This document shows, piece after piece, positions 8,197-16,740 of a DNA stretch of 64,000 nt. Source of the DNA: Mycobacterium sp. IS-1590 (GTDB lineage: Bacteria; Actinomycetota; Actinomycetes; Mycobacteriales; Mycobacteriaceae); contig NZ_LQIW01000048.1 of NCBI RefSeq assembly GCF_001500025.1, forward strand, positions 124,001 through 188,000. Reading direction: 5' to 3'. Position 1 is the stretch's first letter. Every line of letters begins with the position of its first letter. The translations under genes were made by a program, and so were the position numbers. The notes under the pieces are model-generated. The model was not told where the DNA came from, made no database searches, and was given only the letters and a program-made list of their open reading frames with translations.

Positions 8197-8212
8197 TTAG
8201 ACATATGACTAA
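8197..8212. promoter_or_regulatory. TTAG-N8-CTAA operator, copy 1
   Basis: TTAGACATATGACTAA, an imperfect 16-bp dyad located 15 bp upstream of the hypothetical gene (start 8182) and 178 bp before the SDR gene at 8390. It matches the dyads at 14873-14888 and 20034-20049. Confidence 0.65.
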
Positions 8213-8264
8213 CCAATGATAGGGCTGTTCGCAAATCGCACTGCCACTCTACACAGGCCGCACA

Positions 8265-8281
8265 AAATAGTTGACTCGGTC
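8265..8281 (+). promoter_or_regulatory. AAATAGTTGACTCGGTC box, copy 1
   Basis: A 17-bp asymmetric element found five times in the window, always oriented toward a downstream gene; here it precedes the SDR gene at 8390. TTGACT (8271-8276) could be a -35 hexamer. TATACT at 8285-8290 is only 8 bp further on, so the box may instead be an activator or repressor site overlapping the promoter. Confidence 0.7.
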
Positions 8282-8389
8282 GCATATACTCGGTTGGCCG
8301 TCTTGAGCGCTGCACCAATTCCACGGCCTGATGCGCCGCGACGCGGCGTCAGCGGAACCGGATGTCCGAGCGAGCCACACGGGAGTGAT

Positions 8390-9166
8390 GTGACAGGGAA
8401 GTCGACAGCGGAGTTATTGGACATGTCCGGCAAGGTCGCGGTGATCACCGGTGGCAGTACCGGCATCGGACGAGCGGTCGCCGAGGGTTTCGCGATGGCG
8501 GGTGCCGACGTCGTCATCGCCAGTCGCAAGCTCGACAACTGCCGGCTTGCCGCCAAAGATATCGAAGCCGGTACTGGACGACGAGCACTCCCCGTCGCCT
8601 GCCATGTCGGTAGGTGGGACGACGCCGAGAGCCTCTTCGAATCCGTCTACGACGCTTTCGGCCGCTGTGACGTGCTGGTCAACAATGCTGGCATGTCACC
8701 GGTTTACGACAATCTCTCGACGGTGACACAAGAACTATTCGACAAGGTTCAGGCCGTCAACGCCCGTGGTCCGTTCCGCCTGTCGGCCTTATTCGGGGCC
8801 CGGATGGCCGAAACCCATGGTGGTTCGATCATCAACGTCACATCGGCCGGCACGCTGCGACCCGACGCCGCCGACCTCCCCTATGCCATGGCAAAGGCGG
8901 GGTTGAATGCCCTCACCCTCGCCCTGGCCGGAGCCTGGGCGCCAAAAGTTCGGGCGAACCTCGTGATGCCCGGTGCCTTCGACACCGACATGTCCAGGGC
9001 GTGGGGCCCCGAGGGCCAGGCTGCTGCTGCAGCGATCAACCCAATGAAGCGAATCGGTGTGCCACAGGATCTCGTTGGTTTGTGCGTCTTTCTCGCCAGC
9101 GATGCCGCCGGTTACATCAACGGCGCACAGGTGCTTGTCGACGGCGGCCTTTTCCGGACGCTCTGA
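8390..9166 (+). CDS. SDR family oxidoreductase
   Basis: A 258-residue classical short-chain dehydrogenase. The cofactor loop is TGGSTGIGRAVA, with ASRKLD after strand 2, which suggests NADP preference. Other motifs are NNAGMSP and the catalytic YAMAK at PYAMAKAG. The C-terminal VDGGLF motif is complete. GTG 8390 is chosen because it follows a ribosome-site-like GGGAG and leaves the upstream box untranslated; ATG 8423 is an alternative. It is the first gene after the AAATAGTTGACT box and is followed 27 bp later by a mycofactocin SDR gene. Substrate is unknown. Confidence 0.85.
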   Translation: MTGKSTAELLDMSGKVAVITGGSTGIGRAVAEGFAMAGADVVIASRKLDNCRLAAKDIEAGTGRRALPVACHVGRWDDAESLFESVYDAFGRCDVLVNNAGMSPVYDNLSTVTQELFDKVQAVNARGPFRLSALFGARMAETHGGSIINVTSAGTLRPDAADLPYAMAKAGLNALTLALAGAWAPKVRANLVMPGAFDTDMSRAWGPEGQAAAAAINPMKRIGVPQDLVGLCVFLASDAAGYINGAQVLVDGGLFRTL

Positions 9167-9193
9167 ACGTTCACACCACCTCACGGAGGAACC

Positions 9194-10087
9194 ATGACAG
9201 GACGCATGTCGGGAAAGGTCTCGTTCATCACCGGCGCGGGCCGCGGGCAAGGTCGTGCACACGCCGTGCTGCAGGCGCGCGAAGGCGCCGACATCATCGC
9301 GATCGACATCTGTGAAGACATCGAGTCGAACCCCTATCCGATGGCTAGCTGGGAGGACCTCGAAGAGACCAGACGTCTTGTCGAGAAGGAAGGCCGCACC
9401 TGCGTGACGGCCAAGGCCGACGTTCGCCACCGTCAACAGCTCGCTGACGCACTGGGTCAGGGTGTGGCCCAGCTGGGCCGGCTCACCACGGTGATGGCCA
9501 ATGCCGGCATCCTGCCGCTGGCCATGGGCGACCCGCAGCCGATGGACTTCCAGGATGCCGTCGACGTCGATCTCATCGGCGTGATGAACACCGTGGCGGT
9601 CGCGGTTCCACACCTGATCGCGGCCGGAACCGGTGCGTCGATCGTCATCACCGGCTCCACCGCTGCGCTGATCCCGAACACCATGACGGCCAACGTGGAT
9701 CCCCGGACCATCATGGGGCCCGGCGGAGCCGGCTACAGCTGGTCGAAGCAGGCGCTCGTCGGCTACACCCAACAGATGGCGTTGCATCTGGCGCCGAACG
9801 GAATTCGGGTCAATATCGTGCATCCGACCAACTGCAACACCCATCTGATGAACGCCGATGGGATCTACCAGGTCTTTCGTCCAGACATCGAAGGCACCGT
9901 CACCAAAGACGATTTCCGGGCTGCCTCGGAGTTCTACCACGCGCTTCCCACACCGTGGTTGGAACCCGAAGACGTTGCCGAGTTGGTGCTGTTCCTGGCT
10001 TCAGACGCCTCCAAACACATGACGGGGACCAGCGTCCCGATCGACGCCGGCTGCATGACCAAGTGGCCCAACGGCCCCGGGCAGTGA
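9194..10087 (+). CDS. Mycofactocin-coupled SDR family oxidoreductase
   Basis: A 297-residue relative of the SDR at 5675-6511. The start TGRMSGKVSFITGAGRGQGR, the EGADIIAIDICEDI strand with the following insertion, and the catalytic YSWSK (GYSWSKQALVG) identify the mycofactocin-dependent class. In this class NAD is tightly bound and the electrons go to the mycofactocin redox cofactor. It would oxidise a secondary or primary alcohol intermediate. AGGAGG-like ribosome site (GGAGGAACC) precedes ATG 9194. It is co-directional with the SDR gene upstream (27-bp gap), so both probably answer to the box at 8265. The mycofactocin biosynthesis genes are not in the window. Confidence 0.88.
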   Translation: MTGRMSGKVSFITGAGRGQGRAHAVLQAREGADIIAIDICEDIESNPYPMASWEDLEETRRLVEKEGRTCVTAKADVRHRQQLADALGQGVAQLGRLTTVMANAGILPLAMGDPQPMDFQDAVDVDLIGVMNTVAVAVPHLIAAGTGASIVITGSTAALIPNTMTANVDPRTIMGPGGAGYSWSKQALVGYTQQMALHLAPNGIRVNIVHPTNCNTHLMNADGIYQVFRPDIEGTVTKDDFRAASEFYHALPTPWLEPEDVAELVLFLASDASKHMTGTSVPIDAGCMTKWPNGPGQ

Positions 10088-10099
10088 CCCCGTGCTTGT

Positions 10100-11071
10100 T
10101 CACATATCGATGATGACCTTGCCCAGCGCCTTGCGGTCGGCCACGTAGCGCAACGCGAGCGCCGCGTCACTCAGCGCGAACCGCGCACCGATGTAGGGAC
10201 GAAGCCTGCCCTCGACATAGTGTCGGTGCAGCTCCTCGTCATCGCGGACGACCTCATTCGGATAGTCGGAGGCAAAGGTCCGAATCTCCATGCCGCGCAC
10301 CGTTATCCCCTTGAGTAGAACCAAATTGAGGGGGATGGCGGGAATGGGGCCGGCAGCGTAGCCCAACGTGACGAAGACACCGTGACGTCCGAGGCCACGA
10401 AGCGCGGGCAGCGAATAGGATCCGCCGACGGGATCCACGACGATCTGGGCGCCCGCCTTGCCGGTGATCTCCTTGATCCGCTCTCGCAGATCTTCGCGGT
10501 CGTAGTCCACGCATGCCTCGGCGCCGCGCAGGCGACAGAGATCGAGCTTGTCTTCGCCGGACGCCGCGGCCAGAACCCTTCCCCCCATGAGCTTGGCGAT
10601 GTCCACCGCGGCGAGCCCGACACCGCCCGCGGCCCCGAGCACGACCACCCAATCACCCGGCTGCACCGGCGCGATCGTGCGCAACGTGTAGTAGGCGGTT
10701 CGATAAGTGACGCCGAAGGCGGCGGCCTCGGCGTAGTCGATGTCGTCAGGAATCGGTGTCAGCGTTCGGGCGTCGACCACAGCCTGCTCGGCGAAGGCGC
10801 CGACGAAGGTGGTCGCGCATACCCGGGCGCCCACGCGCACGTCCACGCCGTCGCCGACCGCGACGACATCTCCGGCCATCTCGCTGCCCGGGCTGAACGG
10901 TGGCGGCACTTTGACCTGGTAATTGCCGCCGATCAACAGGACGTCGGGGTAGTTGACCGCGGCCGCGCGCACCCCGATGACGATCTGACCGGGCCCGGGT
11001 GTGAGATCGGGTAGCTCATCGAGCACAAGGTCCTCGGGCTCGCCGTACCCACGACACACGATGGCCTTCAT
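10100..11071 (-). CDS. NADPH:quinone oxidoreductase family (MDR) protein
   Basis: A 323-residue medium-chain dehydrogenase/reductase. The N-terminal GroES-like domain (about 1-120) has VNYPDVLLIGG and PGSEMAGDVVAVG. It lacks the cysteine cluster of zinc alcohol dehydrogenases, as expected for quinone reductase-like members. The Rossmann segment is VVVLGAAGGVGLAAV (about 145-159). It would reduce a quinone or an activated double bond with NADPH. ATG 11071 is preferred to a TTG one codon earlier. It is the second gene after the LLM oxidoreductase, separated by 43 bp, and is convergent with the mycofactocin SDR gene. Confidence 0.85.
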   Translation of the reverse strand: MKAIVCRGYGEPEDLVLDELPDLTPGPGQIVIGVRAAAVNYPDVLLIGGNYQVKVPPPFSPGSEMAGDVVAVGDGVDVRVGARVCATTFVGAFAEQAVVDARTLTPIPDDIDYAEAAAFGVTYRTAYYTLRTIAPVQPGDWVVVLGAAGGVGLAAVDIAKLMGGRVLAAASGEDKLDLCRLRGAEACVDYDREDLRERIKEITGKAGAQIVVDPVGGSYSLPALRGLGRHGVFVTLGYAAGPIPAIPLNLVLLKGITVRGMEIRTFASDYPNEVVRDDEELHRHYVEGRLRPYIGARFALSDAALALRYVADRKALGKVIIDM

Positions 11072-11114
11072 CAACCCGTCCCTTCATGTGCCCGGTCCAC
11101 CGGCCACCATCCAC

Positions 11115-12173
11115 TCAGCCCTTCAGGTCTGGCAACACCTTATCTGCGAACAACTTCAGCTGTTCGTAGACAAGCTCATACGGCATTCCACCCCAGCTGA
11201 AGTTGGCGAGCATCTCGTAGTCACCGACCATCTCCTTGCGGACGCGGTGATGTTCGACGAGCTCATCCGGGGTTCCGATCATGTTGCCCGCGATGTAGTC
11301 ACGGTAAGCCTTGTCCGGGCCGCCGGCCGCGGCGGCGGCCTCACCCATGGCGGTCCAGGCGGCATACGAGGGCAGGTCCTTGAAGTGATCACTCATGAAC
11401 TCGTAGTGGTTGGCCACCGTGGAGAACATCCTGGCGAAGTAGTTGTCGGTGTAATCGGCGACCCGCTGTTTGTCGGTGAAGCAGCACACGAAATCGGAGA
11501 TGATGAACGGCGGTGCGGTCTTGTTGTGTAATGCCTCGAAATTCGTTCGATACTGGGTGATTTCGGGGATGGCGTTGCGCCAGTCACCCTGGGAGAAGCG
11601 CAACGCCTTGAGCCCGAATCTGGCAGCGACGTCGACCGAGCTCGGCGACATCGTCACCATGATGGTCCGGTCTTTGAAGGATTTGAAGGGCCCGGGACGG
11701 ATCTCTGTGCGAGGGATCTGATACCACTTTGTGTCTGCTTCGACGATACCTGTCTCGACGCCCTCCATGATGATGACCGCCGCCTCGTCGAACATCTCCC
11801 GGGAGTCGGCGAGTTCGACACCGAAGGACCGGAATTCGCGTCGGGCGGCACCACGGCCCATGCCCAGTATGAGGCGGCCTCCGGACAGAATGTCGAGCTC
11901 GATCGCCTGCTCGACGACGCGCAGCGGGTTGTTCCAGGGCAGGATCACCGCGGCGGTGACCAGATTGATGTTCTTGGTCTGGGCCGCAACCCACGACAGC
12001 AGCTGAAAGGGATCCGGACACGCGCCGTAGTCGGTGAAGTGGTGCTCCACCGGACCGACATAGTCGAAGCCCATCGCCTCGGCTTCCACGGCGAGCTTCG
12101 ACTCCTCCATGAAGCTCTCGACGTCGGGCACGCCGTGGAGATTCTGATAGCCCAGATGCATGCCTACCTTCAT
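11115..12173 (-). CDS. LLM class flavin-dependent oxidoreductase
   Basis: A 352-residue luciferase-like (bacterial luciferase fold) flavoenzyme. Family features are the AEAMGFDYVGPVEHHFTDYG segment near residue 33, LDILSGGRLILGMGRGAARREF around 93-114, and the C-terminal TPDELVEHHRVRKEMVGDYE. It uses reduced FMN or coenzyme F420; which one cannot be seen. The role is probably oxygen insertion into, or reduction of, a pathway intermediate. It is divergent from the tetR gene at 12338 across a 164-bp region and heads a two-gene unit with the MDR gene. Confidence 0.85.
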   Translation of the reverse strand: MKVGMHLGYQNLHGVPDVESFMEESKLAVEAEAMGFDYVGPVEHHFTDYGACPDPFQLLSWVAAQTKNINLVTAAVILPWNNPLRVVEQAIELDILSGGRLILGMGRGAARREFRSFGVELADSREMFDEAAVIIMEGVETGIVEADTKWYQIPRTEIRPGPFKSFKDRTIMVTMSPSSVDVAARFGLKALRFSQGDWRNAIPEITQYRTNFEALHNKTAPPFIISDFVCCFTDKQRVADYTDNYFARMFSTVANHYEFMSDHFKDLPSYAAWTAMGEAAAAAGGPDKAYRDYIAGNMIGTPDELVEHHRVRKEMVGDYEMLANFSWGGMPYELVYEQLKLFADKVLPDLKG

Positions 12174-12337
12174 GGTCTCTCCAGTTCGTCAGGGCGGTCC
12201 GCCGCCGTGAGGGATGACAGAAATTAATTGTTACCCTGATCGTTTCTTTTAGACAAGCTTTCGACGAATTATGTGATGATAAGTCACCATCAGCGTCACA
12301 AATATCATGAGCCCGCTGGAACTCCGGGAGACCTGGC

Positions 12338-13132
12338 ATGGAAGATCTATGTGTGATCGAACGCGCAGGCGCGTCCCCGCCGCCGGCTTCTTCGGGAAGC
12401 AGGGCGACGAGGCGCCGACCCGGTCGGCCGACGCTGAGCAACGAGCAGTTACTCGATACCGCACTGGACCTCTTCTTGGAGAACGGTTTCGAGCGCACCA
12501 GCATCGAGGCGATCTCGACCGCGGCCGGGATGGCCAAGCGCACCGTTTACGCCCGCTACGAGGACAAGACGAGCTTGTTCAAGGCGGCACTCACCCGGGC
12601 GATCGAGGACTGGATTGTGCCGGTCGAACAGTTGCAGGCTGTCGAGACCGACGATCTCGAGGAGACTCTTCTCGAGATCGGACGAATCCTGGTGGCCAAC
12701 GTCCTGCGACCGGGCGGCCTGCGGCTGCTGCGCCTGACCAACGCCGTATCCGCGCAGATGCCCGAGATCGCGGCGTTCAACGTGCAGAAGGGTACCGAGC
12801 CGACGCTCGCCTATCTCGCCGAACTGTTCCGGCGACGGCTGGGCCCGGACGGGATATCGGTTCAGGACGCCGGTCTGGCCGCAGAAGCCTTCATCGACCT
12901 CATCCCCGGCGGTCCTGCCAACGCGAGCGCTCGCGGTGTGGTGCTGGACAAGAAGGCCGTCGACCGGCACACCCGGTATTGCGTCCGGTTGTTCGTTCAT
13001 GGCCTTCTGCCACGCGACCATCAGCGGATAGCCGCCGAGGAGGAGAACAAACGATTGAAGCAGACGATCGCCGACGTGCTCGAGGATGTCGAGCGAGTGC
13101 GCGAACGGTTGAACCGGCGAGAGCCCCAATGA
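12338..13132 (+). CDS. TetR/AcrR family transcriptional regulator
   Basis: A 264-residue regulator. An arginine-rich linker (about 20-32) precedes the helix-turn-helix: LLDTALDLFLENGFERTSIE, AISTAAGMAKRTVYARYEDK and SLFKAALTRAIEDW. The ligand domain follows. The last 30 residues (EEENKRLKQTIADVLEDVERVRERLNRRE) look like a coiled-coil tail, unusual for TetR proteins. It is divergent from the LLM/MDR pair and overlaps the next SDR gene by ATGA, so it probably controls both. No perfect operator is visible in 12174-12337; a weak TGTGATG...TCACCATCA...CGTCACA arrangement lies at about 12271-12300. Confidence 0.85.
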   Translation: MEDLCVIERAGASPPPASSGSRATRRRPGRPTLSNEQLLDTALDLFLENGFERTSIEAISTAAGMAKRTVYARYEDKTSLFKAALTRAIEDWIVPVEQLQAVETDDLEETLLEIGRILVANVLRPGGLRLLRLTNAVSAQMPEIAAFNVQKGTEPTLAYLAELFRRRLGPDGISVQDAGLAAEAFIDLIPGGPANASARGVVLDKKAVDRHTRYCVRLFVHGLLPRDHQRIAAEEENKRLKQTIADVLEDVERVRERLNRREPQ

Positions 13133-13899
13133 GTCTAGCCGGACTCGATGGCAAGGTTGCCCTGGTCGCCGGGGGCGCAACCGGGATAGGCGCCGCAACC
13201 GCCAGACGTCTGGCCACGGAGGGTTGTTCAGTCGTAATCGGTGACGTCAACCTCGACGGCGCGGCGACTGCGGCTCAGCAGATCACCGCCGATGGCGGGG
13301 TAGCCACGGCGGTTTGGTTCGACCTGGCGGAGCCCGGCTCCGTCGCCGAGCTCATCGACACCAGCGTCACCAAATTCAGCGGTGTGGACTTGCTGTTCAA
13401 TGTCGGCTCCGATATGACCCTGCTGCCCGGCGACACCGACGCCGTCGATATCGAGTTGGCCGTCTGGGAACGGACAATGACGGTGACCCTGCGCGGCTAC
13501 CTGCTGACCCTCAAGCACAGCATTCCCCATCTCCTGGCGCGCGGTGGCGGGGCTATCGTCAACATGGCATCGGCGGCTGCGTTCCAAGGCGAGCCGACCC
13601 GGCCGGCCTATGCCACCGCGAAGGCTGGCGTGTGTGCGCTGACCCGCCACATCGCATCCCGGTGGGGAAGGCACGGAATACGCTGTAATGCAATTGCTCC
13701 CGGGCTGACCGCAACAGAGGTGATCCGGTCGTTGCCCGAGTGGCCACAACTTCAGGCGGCCGCGCTCAAGGGTATGCGCAGCACCCGGGTCGGGGAGGTC
13801 GACGACATCGCCGCTTTGGTCGCCTTCTTGATGTCCGATGAAGGCGCCTGGCTGAATGGCCAGACCATCAACGTCGACGGAGGCGCGGTCCTTCGGTGA
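13129..13899 (+). CDS. SDR family oxidoreductase
   Basis: A 256-residue short-chain dehydrogenase. The start ATG overlaps the tetR stop in ATGA, indicating translational coupling. The cofactor loop is AGGATGIGAATA, followed by an acidic VIGDVN strand that favours NAD. The catalytic tyrosine and lysine are in YATAK. The usual NNAG motif is changed to FNVGS, which is atypical but probably tolerated. The gene ends 40 bp before a convergent SDR gene, with a hairpin between. It would oxidise a hydroxyacyl or cyclic alcohol intermediate; substrate not determined. Confidence 0.83.
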   Translation: MSLAGLDGKVALVAGGATGIGAATARRLATEGCSVVIGDVNLDGAATAAQQITADGGVATAVWFDLAEPGSVAELIDTSVTKFSGVDLLFNVGSDMTLLPGDTDAVDIELAVWERTMTVTLRGYLLTLKHSIPHLLARGGGAIVNMASAAAFQGEPTRPAYATAKAGVCALTRHIASRWGRHGIRCNAIAPGLTATEVIRSLPEWPQLQAAALKGMRSTRVGEVDDIAALVAFLMSDEGAWLNGQTINVDGGAVLR

Positions 13900-13901
13900 T
13901 G

Positions 13902-13926
13902 GTGCGGCCAGAGCCGACAGCCGCAC
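13902..13926. terminator. Hairpin between convergent SDR genes
   Basis: GTGCGGC and GCCGCAC form a 7-bp stem with an 11-nt loop, placed between the stops of two convergent genes (13899 and 13939). There is no T-run on either side, so it would be a mycobacterial-style hairpin terminator serving both directions. Confidence 0.5.
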
Positions 13927-13938
13927 GATGCCGCATTC

Positions 13939-14814
13939 TCAAGGGCTTACTGTTGAAACCGGTTGCCAGATGGGTGAACCCCGCTCGGACCGCATCGATG
14001 GAATGGCCTTGCCGTCCACATCGGTGACGCCGTAAGCCGCCGCGAGCTCCGCGGTGATGAACGTTCCGCCGGAATGCCTCATCACCTGCGGATCGGTTGC
14101 CATTGCAGCGATCACACGGCCGGGAAACTCGGGCGAGCAGCCCCCCGCGGGGTTCGTCGCCGCCGCATTCCTCATCGCGGGATTGGCCGCTAGATTCCGT
14201 TGTGCGCGCTCGGTATACGTGAGGCCCTGCCAGAGCGAGACAGATGCGACATTGTGCGGTTCGAGCTCGATGGCCATGTCGTGTGCCATGCGGTCGACCG
14301 CCGTTTTACACATTCCGAACACGACGCCATAGGTGTAGGAGACGCCGGTGTACCCCGAAATCGCCACGATCAGTCCAGTCCCTGTCGGCACCATGATCTG
14401 GGCCGCGTGCCGGGCTGCGACGTAGTTCGACCGGACGCCCACGTCGACCATGCCCCAGTAATCGAGCGGCTTTTCCCAGAACGGCTTCCCATCGGTCAGG
14501 TCCTCGGGCAGTGCGAAGGCGTTGTTGACGAGGATGTCGAGCCGAGAGTGCTCGCGCTGCACCCTGTCGAACAGTGCGGAAACCTGGGCGTCGTCGGCGT
14601 GATCGACTGCGACCGCCACCCCGTGTCCTCCCCGTCGGTCGATTTCGGCGGCGGTTTCACCGACGGTGCCGGGAAGCTCGTGCATATGCGCCGCGTGGGT
14701 GCGTCCGGTGACATAGACGGTGGCACCCTGTTCTCCGAGTGCAAGGGCGATGCCCTTTCCGATGCCGCGGCTGGCGCCCGTCACGACAGCGACTTTGCCT
14801 GTCAGCGTTGCCAT
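13939..14814 (-). CDS. SDR family protein (DHRS1-like) with Tyr-to-Phe change
   Basis: A 291-residue protein resembling DHRS1-type SDRs. It has TGASRGIGKGIA, a TGRTHAA strand, LVNNAFALPEDL, and a long C-terminal region with SVSLWQGLTYTERAQRNLA. In the active-site helix the expected Y-G-x-x-K reads F-G-M-C-K (codon TTC for Phe near 14317), so the catalytic tyrosine is absent, although a nearby tyrosine (SYTYG) precedes it by three residues. It may be a weak or repurposed enzyme. ATG 14814 is preferred over 14820 because of GGGG spacing. It is divergent from the flavin monooxygenase gene and shares its promoter region, including the TTAG-N8-CTAA dyad. Confidence 0.78.
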   Translation of the reverse strand: MATLTGKVAVVTGASRGIGKGIALALGEQGATVYVTGRTHAAHMHELPGTVGETAAEIDRRGGHGVAVAVDHADDAQVSALFDRVQREHSRLDILVNNAFALPEDLTDGKPFWEKPLDYWGMVDVGVRSNYVAARHAAQIMVPTGTGLIVAISGYTGVSYTYGVVFGMCKTAVDRMAHDMAIELEPHNVASVSLWQGLTYTERAQRNLAANPAMRNAAATNPAGGCSPEFPGRVIAAMATDPQVMRHSGGTFITAELAAAYGVTDVDGKAIPSMRSERGSPIWQPVSTVSP

Positions 14815-14872
14815 CCACATCCCCGATCAACGTTCGCTTGCCCCGAGTCCAGTTGTCTCGGTACTGTCCAGA

Positions 14873-14888
14873 TTAGGCATTCGACTAA
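14873..14888. promoter_or_regulatory. TTAG-N8-CTAA operator, copy 2
   Basis: TTAGGCATTCGACTAA lies 15 bp before the flavin monooxygenase start at 14903 and 59 bp before the divergent SDR start. It is nearly identical to the copy at 20034-20049, and its operon contains a tetR gene (16096-16740). Confidence 0.7.
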
Positions 14889-14902
14889 CATGAGGAGATG
14901 TT

Positions 14903-16099
14903 ATGACGGTCGTGGATCGAGTTTCTACCCCCGGTGGCTCGGGCACGGCGGTAGTGGTTAGAACGGCACGAGAATTCGTCCCCCGGATCCGCGCCCTCGC
15001 CCGTCAGATGGAGATCGACCGGCGCCTGGATGACCAGCTCGTCGACGACATGGAGGCGGCCGGCCTGTTCTCGGTGGTGGTGCCGAAGCTCTGGGGCGGC
15101 TGCGGCCTCGGACCTCACGAACTCAACAAGGTAATCGAGCTCATTGCCACCGCGGACATCTCGACGGCGTGGGTCACGGGCTTCTACAACTTCCACAACT
15201 GGTTCCTGTGCCGGTATCCGCGTGAAGTCCAGGAACTATTGTTCGCCGACCGAGCCTCAGTGCGTTGTGCGGCAATCCTCTCCTCTCCCGGCACTGCCGA
15301 GCGGGCCGACGGCAAGTTGCGAGTGAATGGTCGCTGGGGTTACGCGACAGGAATCCTGCACGCCTCCCACGCGCTTGTTCCCGTCATCGTCGACGACGAC
15401 ATGTCGTGGGTGATCGTGCCGCGAGACGAGCTTGAACTCGTCGACGACTGGGACGTGGCAGCCATGGCGGCCACCGGCAGCGTCACGATCCTCGCCAAGG
15501 ATGTCGTCATCCCCGACACATGGGCGCTCCCCTTCGCCAAGATGATGTCGGCGGCCGACCATGAAGGCACTTTCCACGAGGAGGAGGTCATGCGACTTCC
15601 CTTCTCCGTCATGACAACTGCCATTTCATCGCTCTACGTCGGCGCGCTCGACGCTGCTGTCGAGATGACGCGGGAGCGCATGAACACGGCGTCCGGGATC
15701 AACAGCGCGCCCCGCAACGAACGCCCTATGGCACGCATTCGATGGGTGAACGCGTTCCAGACAGCGCGGATGATGCACCTGGTCCGGGATGCTGCCATCA
15801 ACGAGGCCCTCGAGGTCGCTCGGCGCGGAGTCCCTCAGACACTCGAAGAGGAGGCGATGAATGGGCTGCACGGGGTGACGATTCTGCGCACGGTCCGGGA
15901 AGCCCTACGCGAACTCGTCGACGGCAACGGATCCAGCGGCTACCGAGCCGACAACCATCTACGCAGGATGTCGCAGGACATCGCGATGATATCCACGCAC
16001 GCCGTGCACGGCGAATACGACGTGATGATGGACCGGCATGCCCGGTGGCTGCTCGGGATGGGCCTCGCGCCGGGCGATCCCGGCGCGCGAATGACATGA
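14903..16099 (+). CDS. Acyl-CoA dehydrogenase-fold flavin monooxygenase (HsaA-like)
   Basis: A 398-residue protein of the acyl-CoA dehydrogenase fold. It lacks the terminal GGTSEIQR motif and resembles the group D flavin hydroxylases, such as HsaA and HpaB-type oxygenases. Marks include FSVVVPKLWGGCGLGPHEL (about 56-74), STAWVTGFYNFHNW, and VNGRWGYATGILHASH. These enzymes use reduced flavin from a separate reductase to hydroxylate rings or amines. It is followed by a tetR gene (ATGA overlap) and an LLM gene (ATGA overlap), so three genes are translationally coupled. A TTAG-N8-CTAA dyad overlies its promoter region. Whether it is a dehydrogenase or monooxygenase is inferred from overall pattern only. 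Confidence 0.78.
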   Translation: MTVVDRVSTPGGSGTAVVVRTAREFVPRIRALARQMEIDRRLDDQLVDDMEAAGLFSVVVPKLWGGCGLGPHELNKVIELIATADISTAWVTGFYNFHNWFLCRYPREVQELLFADRASVRCAAILSSPGTAERADGKLRVNGRWGYATGILHASHALVPVIVDDDMSWVIVPRDELELVDDWDVAAMAATGSVTILAKDVVIPDTWALPFAKMMSAADHEGTFHEEEVMRLPFSVMTTAISSLYVGALDAAVEMTRERMNTASGINSAPRNERPMARIRWVNAFQTARMMHLVRDAAINEALEVARRGVPQTLEEEAMNGLHGVTILRTVREALRELVDGNGSSGYRADNHLRRMSQDIAMISTHAVHGEYDVMMDRHARWLLGMGLAPGDPGARMT

Positions 16100-16740
16100 C
16101 CGGGCATACGGTGGGTTACCTTGCTCGAATGGCACCGAAAAGACCCACCGATGCCCAGGAACCCGACTCCCGGACGGCACTACTCGATGCCGTAGAGCGA
16201 CTCATGCTCGCAGAGGGTTATGCCGCGGTGACGTCCCGCCGGGTCGCAGCGGAAGCGGACGTCAATCCCGGCCTCGTGTACTACTACTTCGGCCCGATGG
16301 ACAACCTCTTCATCGAGGTCTTCCGGCGCAGCGCGGCCCGGATGCTCGGCCGCCAAGCCGAGGCGCTCGTTTCTGATCAGCCGCTCTGGGCGCTCTGGGA
16401 CCTGATCCGCGAGCAGTCCAACACGACGCTGAATCTCGAATTCCTCGCGCTCGGAAACCACCGTCAGGCGGTCAAGGCGGAGATGAAGGAGTTCTCGGTG
16501 CGGTTCCGCCGGATCCAGTTCGAGGGGCTGTCGGAGGTTCTGGCCCGCTACGATATCGACACGCAGGCCTGGCCGCCCGAAGCGGTGATGTTGTTCATGG
16601 ACGGTGTCGGCAGGTTCATGGGTGAGGAGCGGTCCTATGGCCTCAGCCTCGGGCACGAACAGGCGGCACGCGTAATGGAGAGGCTGATCGGCGAATTCGA
16701 GGGGAAGCGGCGATCTGCGCGACGTCGAGGCCGCCGATGA
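16096..16740 (+). CDS. TetR/AcrR family transcriptional regulator
   Basis: A 214-residue regulator with a helix-turn-helix near the N terminus: LLDAVERLMLAEGYAAVTSR, VAAEADVNPGLVYYYFGPMD. A helical effector domain follows. The start overlaps the upstream stop in ATGA; ATG 16129 is an alternative that removes 11 residues. It is placed between the flavin monooxygenase and LLM genes and has ATGA junctions on both sides. Because its own operon starts with a TTAG-N8-CTAA dyad that recurs at two other promoters, this protein is the best candidate to bind that dyad. Confidence 0.83.
   Translation: MTGHTVGYLARMAPKRPTDAQEPDSRTALLDAVERLMLAEGYAAVTSRRVAAEADVNPGLVYYYFGPMDNLFIEVFRRSAARMLGRQAEALVSDQPLWALWDLIREQSNTTLNLEFLALGNHRQAVKAEMKEFSVRFRRIQFEGLSEVLARYDIDTQAWPPEAVMLFMDGVGRFMGEERSYGLSLGHEQAARVMERLIGEFEGKRRSARRRGRR

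Noticed and set aside
8271..8290. TTGACT/TATACT as a standard sigma-70 promoter in box copies 1 and 2
   Set aside because: The spacing is only 8 bp, too short for a -35/-10 pair; the box is kept as a regulatory element and the exact promoter is left open for these two copies.
8216..8389. N-terminal extension of the SDR starting at 8216
   Set aside because: It would translate the promoter box and has no SDR character; GTG 8390 with GGGAG fits the family start.
12249..12270. TTTAGACAAGCTTTCGACGAA as a fourth TTAG-N8-CTAA dyad
   Set aside because: The spacing is longer and the right arm is not CTAA; similarity to the real copies is only partial.
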